Positions 1-5,972 of a stretch of DNA of 10,364 bases are shown piece after piece. Below the pieces are notes generated by a model, which had not been told where the DNA came from, ran no database searches, and saw only the letters and a list, made by a program, of their open reading frames with translations. Both the position numbers and the translations under genes were made by a program. Origin of the DNA: Acidimicrobiaceae bacterium (GTDB lineage Bacteria > Actinomycetota > Acidimicrobiia > Acidimicrobiales > RAAP-2); contig PMAL01000074.1 of the NCBI GenBank assembly GCA_003152555.1, positions 1,300 to 11,663 of the forward strand. Direction: 5' to 3'. Numbering within the stretch: the first letter of the stretch is position 1; every line of letters begins with the position of its first letter.

Positions 1-831
1 CCGAACGGGGCCGGCAAGACCACCACAGCCGGCATGCTCACGACGAGAGTCATCCCGACCTCGGGCGAGGTTCACGTCGGCGGCATCGACGTCGTCGCCC
101 ACCCCGCGCTCGCGAAGCAGCTGATCGGTGTCGTCTCCCAGCAGAACACGCTCGACCGTCAGCTGACCGTCTGGGAGAACCTCTACTTCCACGGCCGGCT
201 GTTCGGCATCGGCGCGGCGGCCTCCCGCCGAAGGTCCGATGAGCTGCTCGAGCAGTTCCAGCTGGCCAAGTGGGCGAAGGCGTCCGTCTACGCGCTCTCG
301 GGCGGCATGGCACAGCGCCTCATGGTCGCGCGCTCGATCTTCCACCGCCCTGCGGTCCTCTTCATGGACGAGCCCACCGCGGGCCTCGACCCCCAGAGCC
401 GCCTCGCGCTCTGGGACATCCTTCGCGAGCTGCACGGCCAGGGCCAGACCATCCTGCTCACGACGCACTACATGGAAGAGGCCGACCAGTTGTGCGAGCG
501 CGTCGCGATCATGGACCACGGCCGGATCCTGGCGCTCGACACCCCCGAGGGGCTCAAGCGCAGCGTGGGGGTCGACACGATCGTGACCGTGAAGGCGGCC
601 GGCGACCAGGCGGCCCTCGCCGCGTCGCTCGAGGCCGCGCTCACCGGGGTGACGAGGACGAGGGTGACCGAGCACGGCGTCGAGCTGCACGTCCAGGGCA
701 ACGACCGACTCCTCGCGCGCTGCGTCGCCGCGGCAGAAGAGGGCGGCTACGACGTCGAGGACCTCTCGCTCGCAGAGCCGTCGCTCGAGACCGTGTTCAT
801 CAACCTGACCGGCAAGGAGCTTCGCGACTGA
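1..831 (+). CDS. ABC exporter ATP-binding subunit, DrrA-like (5' truncated by window edge)
   Basis: Nucleotide-binding subunit of an ABC-2 type exporter; it hydrolyses ATP on the cytoplasmic face to drive the membrane partner encoded next to it. The reading frame is open from base 1 and begins inside the Walker A loop (PNGAGKTT), so only about the first 40 residues are missing; 276 residues are present. In order: a Q-loop region (VVSQQNTLDRQLTVWENL), the ABC signature LSGGMAQR, Walker B with D-loop (VLFMDEPTAGLD), and the H-loop (LLTTHYMEEADQ). The C-terminal extension ending in SLETVFINLTGKELRD is typical of the daunorubicin-resistance DrrA branch. The stop shares its last base with the ATG of the permease, so translation is probably coupled. 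The substrate cannot be told; DrrA-like pumps export antibiotics, lipids or polyketides. All catalytic motifs visible here are intact. Confidence 0.93.
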   Translation, partial: PNGAGKTTTAGMLTTRVIPTSGEVHVGGIDVVAHPALAKQLIGVVSQQNTLDRQLTVWENLYFHGRLFGIGAAASRRRSDELLEQFQLAKWAKASVYALSGGMAQRLMVARSIFHRPAVLFMDEPTAGLDPQSRLALWDILRELHGQGQTILLTTHYMEEADQLCERVAIMDHGRILALDTPEGLKRSVGVDTIVTVKAAGDQAALAASLEAALTGVTRTRVTEHGVELHVQGNDRLLARCVAAAEEGGYDVEDLSLAEPSLETVFINLTGKELRD

Positions 832-1712
832 TGACCGCAACCGCGCCCGCGACCGACCCGCAGATCGAGATCCAAGGGGTGACACGCACTGCGTTCGCGG
901 CGAGCCGCACCGCGCTCGGGGCGCTCTTGCTGCGCGACCTCGTGGTGCTGCGCAAGAACATCTGGGAGTTCGCGCTGCGCACGGTCATCCAGCCGTTCCT
1001 CTTGTGCTTCGTGTTCCTCTTCGTGTTCCCCCAGATCGGCCAGGCCGTCGGCGGCAGCGGCTCGACGGGGGGCCCGTCGGCGTTCGCGACGGTGCTCGTC
1101 GCGGGCGTCGTGGGGATCTCGATCATGTTCCAGGGGGTCCAGTCCGTCGCCCTGCAGATGTCCCAGGAGTTCGGGTTCACCCGAGAGATCGAGGACCGCG
1201 TCCAGGCGCCCTGCCCGATCTGGCTCGTCGCGATCGCCAAGGTCCTCTCAGGGACTGCCCAGGGGATGCTGTCGGCGCTCATCGTGCTCCCGATCGCCTC
1301 GGTCGTGCACTCCGCGCACGTCGAGGCCAACGTGCACCTGCACTGGTGGGTGATCCTCACCTTGGTCCCGCTGTCGTGCATCGCGATGTCGGCACTCGGG
1401 CTCGTGCTCGGCACGAGCTTCGAGCCGCGCAACATCGGACTCATGTTCGGCTTCGTCGTGCTCCCGATCACGTTCCTCGGCGGCACCTACTACGAGTGGA
1501 CGAGGCTCGCGCCCGTCAAGGTCGGCCAGTGGCACTGGCTCCAGACGATCGTGCTCGTGAACCCGCTCATCTACGTGAACGAGGGGATGCGAGCGGCCTT
1601 CACGAACGTGCCGCACATGCACCTTTACATCGTCTATCCGGTGCTCATCGGCTTCTGCACGGCCTTTTTGACCGTGGGGCTGCGCAACTTCCGCCGGCGC
1701 GTCCTCAGCTGA
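831..1712 (+). CDS. ABC-2 type exporter permease, DrrB-like
   Basis: Membrane subunit pairing with the upstream ATPase; 293 residues, the usual size for ABC-2 permeases. The ATG overlaps the ATPase stop by one base (TGATG) and AAGGAG lies at 814-819, which fixes the start. A cytoplasmic N-terminus of about 50 residues is followed by roughly six hydrophobic segments near residues 51-67, 86-105, 131-158, 172-194, 202-217 and 264-283. The stretch LPITFLGGTYYEWTRLAPV followed by NPLIYVNEGMRAAF matches the conserved ABC-2 pattern in which a proline-glycine helix and a periplasmic loop precede the last helix. The arginine-rich tail (RNFRRRVLS) fits a cytoplasmic C-terminus. By my reading every isoleucine codon is ATC, unlike genes right of the tRNA. 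The substrate is unknown. The 3' end overlaps the convergent MBL gene by 8 bases. Confidence 0.92.
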   Translation: MTATAPATDPQIEIQGVTRTAFAASRTALGALLLRDLVVLRKNIWEFALRTVIQPFLLCFVFLFVFPQIGQAVGGSGSTGGPSAFATVLVAGVVGISIMFQGVQSVALQMSQEFGFTREIEDRVQAPCPIWLVAIAKVLSGTAQGMLSALIVLPIASVVHSAHVEANVHLHWWVILTLVPLSCIAMSALGLVLGTSFEPRNIGLMFGFVVLPITFLGGTYYEWTRLAPVKVGQWHWLQTIVLVNPLIYVNEGMRAAFTNVPHMHLYIVYPVLIGFCTAFLTVGLRNFRRRVLS

Positions 1713-2772
1713 GGCCCGCAGGGTCGGCGAGCTCGAAGAGCGCGGGCCGACCGGGCGTGCGCACGACCTCGCCGCGCGACTCGAGGAGGACCAGGTGCGC
1801 GAGGGTCTCGCCCGATGCCGCACGCTGCAGCCACGCCGTCGATCCCGTGAGGGGACGCGACCAGGTGAGCCTCGTCGTGAGCTCCCAGCACGTTTGGGGA
1901 CCGGTCCGGAGCGCTGCGAGGATCTCGTCCAGGCGCGCACGATGGTGCGCGCGCAGCTCCACGACGCGGTCGGCGAGCCCCGAGAACCGCCACTCGTGGC
2001 CGGGGAGGACCTCGTCGCACTCCATGTGCTCGACGAAGGAGAGGGACTCGAGGTAGTCGGCCAGCGGGTTCACGATCTGCTGGGAGTGCACCGAGATGTT
2101 GGGGGAGATCCGCGGCAGCACGTGGTCGCCGGAGAGCAAGAGGCGCCGCGAGGCGCTGTGGAAGCACAGGTGCCCTGGGGAGTGCCCCGGGGTCCACACC
2201 GCACGCAGGTCCCAGCCCTTGAGGTCCACGACCTCGTCGTGCTCGATCAGCCGATCGGGCGGGGCCATGCGCACGAAGGACCGGATCTGCATGGAGGAGC
2301 CCGCGAGGTCGGGGGCGAGCTCGCTCGGGACGCCCGAGACCTCGAGCAGGTCCGTCATGGAAGCGACCATCTGGTCGGCCTCCACGTAGCGGCCCACGAG
2401 CAATGCGGCGTCGGCGGGGTGCAGGCCGATCCATGCGTCGGACGCCTCTCGGACCCTGCCGGCGAGCCCGTAGTGGTCGGGGTGGATGTGGGTGACCACG
2501 ACGGCTCGCACGTCGGTGACCGTGGCCCCCGCGACCGAGAGCCCGTCGTTCAGCGCCTGCCAGGCCTCAGGGGTGTCCCAGCCCGCGTCGACCAGGCCGA
2601 AGCCGTCGGCGAGCTCGAGCGCGTAGACGAGCACGTAGCGCAAAGGGCTGTCGGGCATGGGCACGGGGATCGACCAGAGCCCCGGGCGCACCTCTTCGAC
2701 GGGCGGCAGCACGTGGGCGTCCCAGGCCTCGCGCTGGAGCGTCCCGGTCACGTGCACGCTGCACGGTAACAA
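1705..2772 (-). CDS. MBL-fold metallo-hydrolase, LACTB2-like with C-terminal winged helix
   Basis: Metallo-beta-lactamase superfamily hydrolase, likely cytoplasmic, with a two-metal site. Visible ligands (numbered from the longest frame): THIHPDH gives H95, H97, D99 and H100; TPGHSPGH gives H197; SGDHVLP gives D216; PGHE gives H259. This is the full set for a binuclear site. Residues about 270-350 look like the winged-helix tail (BLACT_WH type) seen in LACTB2-like proteins, some of which act on RNA or thioesters; the substrate here is not deducible. The start is uncertain: the open frame begins at a TTG (2770-2772) without a Shine-Dalgarno sequence. GTG codons at 2755-2757, 2749-2751 and 2710-2712 are alternatives, and the conserved domain begins near residue 22, so any of these is possible. 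It is convergent with the ABC permease and lies downstream of, and in the same orientation as, tRNA-Pro. Confidence 0.88.
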   Translation of the reverse strand: MLPCSVHVTGTLQREAWDAHVLPPVEEVRPGLWSIPVPMPDSPLRYVLVYALELADGFGLVDAGWDTPEAWQALNDGLSVAGATVTDVRAVVVTHIHPDHYGLAGRVREASDAWIGLHPADAALLVGRYVEADQMVASMTDLLEVSGVPSELAPDLAGSSMQIRSFVRMAPPDRLIEHDEVVDLKGWDLRAVWTPGHSPGHLCFHSASRRLLLSGDHVLPRISPNISVHSQQIVNPLADYLESLSFVEHMECDEVLPGHEWRFSGLADRVVELRAHHRARLDEILAALRTGPQTCWELTTRLTWSRPLTGSTAWLQRAASGETLAHLVLLESRGEVVRTPGRPALFELADPAGLS

Positions 2773-2833
2773 TCGCAGTGCCGCCGCTACGACTTTCTAA
2801 TTCACGGTCCCTCGGCCACGTGGTCGGCGGCGG
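2773..2833. other. Short intergenic stretch at the composition boundary
   Basis: Sixty-one bases between the MBL gene and the 3' end of tRNA-Pro. The trinucleotide ATT appears on the plus strand here for the first time in the window (about 2800-2802). Downstream of the tRNA (reading the minus strand) there is a palindromic CCACGTGG but no hairpin followed by a T-run, so I see no convincing intrinsic terminator for the tRNA. I found no second copy of the tRNA 3' end that would mark an attachment site. Confidence 0.5.
2818..2825 (+). repeat. Left copy of an 8-base direct repeat flanking tRNA-Pro
   Basis: ACGTGGTC occurs here and again at 2924-2931, one copy on each side of the tRNA. It is too short to call an attachment site or target duplication, and chance is the default explanation. 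Confidence 0.3.
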
Positions 2834-2908
2834 TCGGGGAGGCGGGATTTGAACCCGCGGCCTCCTGCTCCCAAAGCAGGCGCGCTAACCAAGCTGCGCT
2901 ACGCCCCG
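2834..2908 (-). tRNA. tRNA-Pro (anticodon UGG)
   Basis: Read on the minus strand, 75 bases fold into a standard cloverleaf. The acceptor stem CGGGGCG pairs with CTCCCCG with one C-U mismatch at position 6-67, and C1-G72 is typical of proline tRNAs. The D stem is GCGC/GCGC, the anticodon stem CCTGC/GCAGG, and the loop TTTGGGA gives anticodon TGG (plus-strand bases 2871-2873), reading CCA and other CCN codons. The T arm is GCGGG-TTCAAAT-CCCGC with a 5-base variable loop, and the discriminator is A. The 3' CCA is not encoded (CCG follows), so it must be added after transcription. It lies between a very GC-rich block on its 3' side and less GC-rich core genes on its 5' side. Confidence 0.96.
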
Positions 2909-2923
2909 TTACTTCTTTTTGCT

Positions 2924-2931
2924 ACGTGGTC
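2924..2931 (+). repeat. Right copy of an 8-base direct repeat flanking tRNA-Pro
   Basis: Second exact copy of ACGTGGTC (first at 2818-2825), placed about 16 bases upstream of the tRNA 5' end on the minus strand. Confidence 0.3.
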
Positions 2932-3053
2932 ACGCTACTAGATGGGCCCTGTAACAATTTCGCCCAACAGGTTCAATTTCCACCCAGCCTATGTTGGAAA
3001 ATCGCGTCGTATTGAATTGGAGAGGGTCGAAACGGCTTCGAGGGGCCCAAGTC

Positions 3054-3081
3054 GGAACGAGCAAACAATTTTCCGTAGGCT
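3054..3081 (+). promoter_or_regulatory. Possible promoter of the DinB/MDMPI-like gene
   Basis: TAGGCT at 3076-3081 fits the actinobacterial -10 pattern TAnnnT and lies 24 bases before the GTG start. GGAAC at 3054-3058 upstream resembles the -35 element of some ECF sigma factor promoters, with CGTA 15 bases further on. Either a housekeeping promoter with a poor -35 or an ECF-type promoter is possible; both are pattern matches only. Confidence 0.3.
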
Positions 3082-3094
3082 GTCACCAGATTCG

Positions 3095-3103
3095 AAGGGG
3101 GAG
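3095..3103 (+). promoter_or_regulatory. Ribosome binding site supporting the GTG start at 3106
   Basis: AAGGGGGAG directly precedes the GTG. The AAGGGG part lies five bases upstream of the start codon, which is adequate spacing and supports choosing this GTG over later codons. Confidence 0.6.
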
Positions 3104-3105
3104 CG

Positions 3106-3918
3106 GTGGCCTACGAATGGATTACTGACGCGCTCGAAGAAACATGGTTGACCATCGACCGGGTGGTGCGTCCTCAACCGCCCGTGGCATACAACGCGCA
3201 GACGTCCTGTCCGGGCTGGGACGTGCGAGACATACTGAGTCACCTGTTGGGATTCGAAATGATGATCCAGGGTTCGCCGGTGCCCGCCTTCGAAGGTCCG
3301 TGGCCCGACTACGTGCGCAACCCCATCGGCGAGATCAACGAGTGCTTCGTGCGGGCCCATCGCTCGGAACCGGGCATTGAAGTCCTTAACCAGTTTCGCG
3401 ACGTTGCTGCGAGCGCAATTCGCACCCTTCGATCACTCGACGAAGACGCGTGGGAGAAAATCGGCTGGAGCCCGGAAGGTGAGCGCCCCTACCATCGTTT
3501 CCGGGAAACGCGGGTCTTGGATAGTTGGATACATCTCCAGGACATCCGTGACGCCCTGCTCGAACCGGCCGACGACCATGGCGCGGCCGAGGAGATCGCA
3601 GTCAATCGTTTCGAAGGGGCGCTGCCTTTTATCATTGGCAAGAAGATGGGCGCCCACGAGGGCACCGTCATTCACATCAACCTCACGGGACGACTCGCGC
3701 GCACAATTGTCCTCGCGGTTGACAAGGGCCGCGCCGCGGTCGTGCACAACAGCGATTTGGTGCCCACGCTGGAATTCACGACGCCCGTCGCACTCTTCTG
3801 GCGTCGGGCGGCCGGCCGTATCAGTGCGCCGGCTCTTCTTAACGCGTCCGCAACCGACGTGCGCGGAGATCACGTTTTGGCCGAGCATTTCGCCGAGGCG
3901 CTCACGATCCTGCTTTAG
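3106..3918 (+). CDS. DinB / maleylpyruvate isomerase-family metal-dependent protein
   Basis: A 270-residue protein of the DinB_2/MDMPI family (TIGR03083-like), probably a cytoplasmic metal-dependent enzyme, in actinobacteria often thought to use mycothiol. Residues 34-50 carry the family hallmark (SCPGWDVRDILSHLLGF) with candidate metal ligand H46. Residues 136-151 (RVLDSWIHLQDIRDAL) match the second hallmark, usually E-x-W-x-H-x-x-D, supplying H143; the first ligand position is Asp139 rather than Glu. The C-terminal third, from about residue 185 (GTVIHINLTGRLAR onward, then TPVALFWRRAAGRIS), fits the small MDMPI C-terminal domain. The GTG start is backed by a ribosome site. It lies 36 bases before tig in the same direction but is not known to work with it. 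The actual reaction is unknown; true maleylpyruvate isomerase activity is only one option. Codon use matches the genes to its right. Confidence 0.85.
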   Translation: MAYEWITDALEETWLTIDRVVRPQPPVAYNAQTSCPGWDVRDILSHLLGFEMMIQGSPVPAFEGPWPDYVRNPIGEINECFVRAHRSEPGIEVLNQFRDVAASAIRTLRSLDEDAWEKIGWSPEGERPYHRFRETRVLDSWIHLQDIRDALLEPADDHGAAEEIAVNRFEGALPFIIGKKMGAHEGTVIHINLTGRLARTIVLAVDKGRAAVVHNSDLVPTLEFTTPVALFWRRAAGRISAPALLNASATDVRGDHVLAEHFAEALTILL

Positions 3919-3938
3919 GGATTGGCAAATCGAGCATG

Positions 3939-3944
3939 TAGGCT
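3939..3944 (+). promoter_or_regulatory. Possible -10 element of tig, giving a near-leaderless transcript
   Basis: TAGGCT lies ten bases before the ATG at 3955, the same hexamer as upstream of the preceding gene. No Shine-Dalgarno precedes that ATG at normal distance, so transcription starting at or within a few bases of the ATG is plausible. No clear -35 is present at 16-18 bases upstream. Confidence 0.35.
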
Positions 3945-3954
3945 GACATCTCTT

Positions 3955-5289
3955 ATGCACGCCACCTCCATGAACCTAGATGACAATCGAATCAAGCTCA
4001 CCGTGGAGATTGACGAGTCCGAAATGAACGAAGCCATCGACGCCGCCGCCACTTCGCTCTCCAAGCAGATGACCGTGAAGGGATTTCGCAAGGGCAAAGT
4101 CCCCAAGAGCGTCATGATTGCCCACCTGGGTGGACCGGACGTCCTGCGCTCGGAGGCAATTCGTGAGTCGCTGCCTGACTTTTATTCGCGGGCCGTCGCC
4201 GACACGCTCACTGATCCGATTGGTCAGCCCGACATCAACATCACGGGCGGCGAAGAGAGCGGACTGCTCACCTTTGAAGCCGAAGTAGAGGTCCGCCCGC
4301 AGATCAGTATCAGGGGCCAGAACGAACTGCGAGTGACCATTCCCTCCCCGGTCGTCAACGACGCGGAAATCACCGCACAGATAGATCGATTCCGCGAGAC
4401 CGACGCAATTCTGCGCGAAGTGGACCGTCCAATCATCACGGGCGACCTCGTCGCGATGGATATTCACGTTGAACGGCTCGAAGGCGACGGCGAACCAATT
4501 GACATGAGTGACTACATGTACACGGTGGGCTCGGGGGTCATCACCGAAGGCGTGGACGATCTCATCGTGGGTCTCAAGGCCGGTGAAGAGTTGAAGCTCA
4601 ACGGCAGCATGGGTCCTGGGGTGGTGGCGACCTACGAGTTGAAACTCAAGCAGGTGAAGGAACGTGAGTTGCCCGAGCTGACTGACGAGTGGGTAAAGGA
4701 AAACACTGAGTGGGATGACATCGACGCGATGCGTGACGCCATCCTGGGCCAGGCACGAACGATGAAGATCGTCGAGGCCCAGACGTCACAACGCGATGCC
4801 GTATTAATGGCGGTGAGCGAACTCGTGAGTGAAGAGGCGGCGCCCGAAGTGTTGGTGAACGGAGAAACAAGCGAGCGGCTCCAGGAACTCGGTCAGCGCC
4901 TCGCGCAGCAGAAACTCAACCTCGAGACGTTCTTGGAGATCACCAACCAGACACCAGACCAATTGTTAGAGACCCTGCGACAAGACGCGGTTCGTGCCGT
5001 ACGCATCGACCTCGCTATGCGCGCATTGGTGAAAGCGGAGAACCTTGAACCGACGCCCGAAGAAGTGGACGACGAGCTCGAGCAGACCGCCAAGGCCATG
5101 GGCGTGGACGTCGACAAACTGCGCACGAATCTGCGCGACTCGGGGCGCGTCGTGGCCTTTAATTCAGAAGTCGCCAAGATGAAGGCGTCGCGATGGCTCA
5201 GTGACCACGTGACCTTCGTTGACCCTGATGGTGTGGAGATTGATCGCGAGCTCTTGAAAGCGGACCAATCCGAAGACGTCGACGCTTAA
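3955..5289 (+). CDS. tig: Trigger factor
   Basis: Ribosome-associated chaperone that binds nascent chains at the exit tunnel; 444 residues from this start. The N-terminal ribosome-binding domain contains the signature GFRKGKVP at residues 43-50, which contacts the large subunit. The middle FKBP-like domain (about 145-230) is short and divergent: it keeps GSGVITEGVDDLIVGLKAGE but lacks the aromatic active-site residues and much of the flap region of the E. coli protein, so peptidyl-prolyl isomerase activity is doubtful. ERELPELTDEW marks entry into the helical C-terminal chaperone domain, which ends in an acidic tail. ATG 3955 was preferred over TTG 3922 and ATG 3970 because it puts the conserved R-x-x-LTVE strand 11 residues in, as I recall for other actinobacterial trigger factors. 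clpP follows after 9 bases, the common order for co-expressed folding and degradation machinery. Confidence 0.96.
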   Translation: MHATSMNLDDNRIKLTVEIDESEMNEAIDAAATSLSKQMTVKGFRKGKVPKSVMIAHLGGPDVLRSEAIRESLPDFYSRAVADTLTDPIGQPDINITGGEESGLLTFEAEVEVRPQISIRGQNELRVTIPSPVVNDAEITAQIDRFRETDAILREVDRPIITGDLVAMDIHVERLEGDGEPIDMSDYMYTVGSGVITEGVDDLIVGLKAGEELKLNGSMGPGVVATYELKLKQVKERELPELTDEWVKENTEWDDIDAMRDAILGQARTMKIVEAQTSQRDAVLMAVSELVSEEAAPEVLVNGETSERLQELGQRLAQQKLNLETFLEITNQTPDQLLETLRQDAVRAVRIDLAMRALVKAENLEPTPEEVDDELEQTAKAMGVDVDKLRTNLRDSGRVVAFNSEVAKMKASRWLSDHVTFVDPDGVEIDRELLKADQSEDVDA

Positions 5290-5298
5290 GGTAGAGCC

Positions 5299-5907
5299 GT
5301 GAACGAACATTTTGAAGCCAAGAATTACCTCGTCCCGACCGTGGTCGAGTCTTCGAGTCGCGGTGAGCGCGCCTACGACCTCTACAGTCGCCTGCTGCGC
5401 GAACGAATCATCTTTTTGGGCACGCCTCTTGACGACACCGTCGCCAACCTGGTGTGCGCACAGATGCTGTTTTTAGAGTCCGAAGATCCCGATAAGGACA
5501 TCAACTTTTACATCAACTCACCCGGCGGTGACATCACGGGACTGCTCGCCGTATACGACACGATGAAGTACATTAAGCCCGACGTGTCGACGTTCTGTTT
5601 CGGACAGGCCGCCTCGGCCGCCGCGGTGCTGCTGGGCGCAGGCGCCAAGGGCAAGCGTTACGCGTTGCCGCATTCGCGGATATTGCTGCACCAGCCCTGG
5701 GGTGGTGTGGGTGGACAGGCCTCGGATATTGAGATTCAGGCCCGCGAGATTCTGCGCATGAAGGACATGATCAACGCCATGCTCGCATTTGATACTGGTC
5801 AAACGGCCGAACGCATCAGCAAGGACACCGATCGGGACTTCATTATGGGCTCCGATGAGTCCGTGGAATACGGGCTGATTGACGAAGTAATCTCCAATCG
5901 CTTGTAG
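5299..5907 (+). CDS. clpP: ATP-dependent Clp protease proteolytic subunit
   Basis: Serine peptidase that forms a double-ring chamber and degrades proteins fed in by an AAA+ partner, here presumably ClpX encoded next. It has 202 residues, normal for ClpP. The catalytic triad is complete: Ser106 in FGQAAS, His131 in LLHQP and Asp180 in TDRDFI, with the same 25- and 49-residue spacings as E. coli ClpP. The oxyanion and strand motif YINSPGGDITGLLAVYDTM (71-89) is intact. The GTG start lies 9 bases after the tig stop, with AAGGTAGAG (5288-5296) as a ribosome site that overlaps the tig stop, indicating coupling. Only one clpP is present here, whereas many actinobacteria carry clpP1 and clpP2 in tandem at this spot. 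A second copy elsewhere in the genome cannot be excluded. Confidence 0.97.
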   Translation: MNEHFEAKNYLVPTVVESSSRGERAYDLYSRLLRERIIFLGTPLDDTVANLVCAQMLFLESEDPDKDINFYINSPGGDITGLLAVYDTMKYIKPDVSTFCFGQAASAAAVLLGAGAKGKRYALPHSRILLHQPWGGVGGQASDIEIQAREILRMKDMINAMLAFDTGQTAERISKDTDRDFIMGSDESVEYGLIDEVISNRL

Positions 5908-5934
5908 GTTCCGCTTTTTCAACGTGTTCGCTTC

Positions 5935-5940
5935 TAGGAT
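5935..5940 (+). promoter_or_regulatory. Possible -10 element upstream of clpX
   Basis: TAGGAT in the 65-base gap between clpP and clpX fits TAnnnT. With a transcription start about seven bases on, it would leave a leader of roughly 25 bases containing the GGAGGT ribosome site. No good -35 is visible at standard spacing, so this rests on the hexamer and its recurrence before other genes here. Confidence 0.3.
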
Positions 5941-5961
5941 GTTGAGGGCGAAGGTCGTGTC

Positions 5962-5967
5962 GGAGGT
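5962..5967 (+). promoter_or_regulatory. Strong ribosome binding site of clpX
   Basis: GGAGGT lies five bases before the GTG at 5973. It is the best Shine-Dalgarno in the window and fixes the clpX start. Confidence 0.75.
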
Positions 5968-5972
5968 AGTCA

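Larger units (their letters stand above)
2909..3105. other. Intergenic region between tRNA-Pro and the DinB/MDMPI-like gene
   Basis: About 200 bases of comparatively AT-rich DNA separating divergent units. It should hold the tRNA-Pro promoter on the minus strand; TAGCGT (revcomp of 2932-2937) is a possible -10 but no good -35 is spaced correctly. On the plus strand it holds the promoter and ribosome site of the next gene. A 69-codon open frame crosses it (2942-3151) but overlaps the next gene out of frame, lacks a ribosome site and resembles nothing I know, so I do not call it. Confidence 0.5.

Noticed and set aside
270..830. Upstream in-frame extension of the permease reading frame inside the ATPase gene
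   Set aside because: It translates to low-complexity Arg/Pro/Gly-rich sequence typical of an off-frame reading of GC-rich DNA; the true permease start is the ATG at 831 overlapping the ATPase stop.
1795..2769. Long plus-strand open frame (324 codons) opposite the MBL gene
   Set aside because: It is the antisense shadow of a GC-rich coding region; the minus strand carries the full MBL metal-ligand set, while this product is rich in His, Gly, Val and Arg without any motif.
2834..2860. Attachment-site duplicate of the tRNA-Pro 3' end that would prove an integrated element
   Set aside because: I looked leftwards for a second copy of the T-arm/acceptor sequence and found none in the window, and no integrase is present.
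2942..3151. 69-codon frame after the tRNA
   Set aside because: No ribosome site, no recognisable domain, and it runs out of frame into the DinB/MDMPI-like gene.
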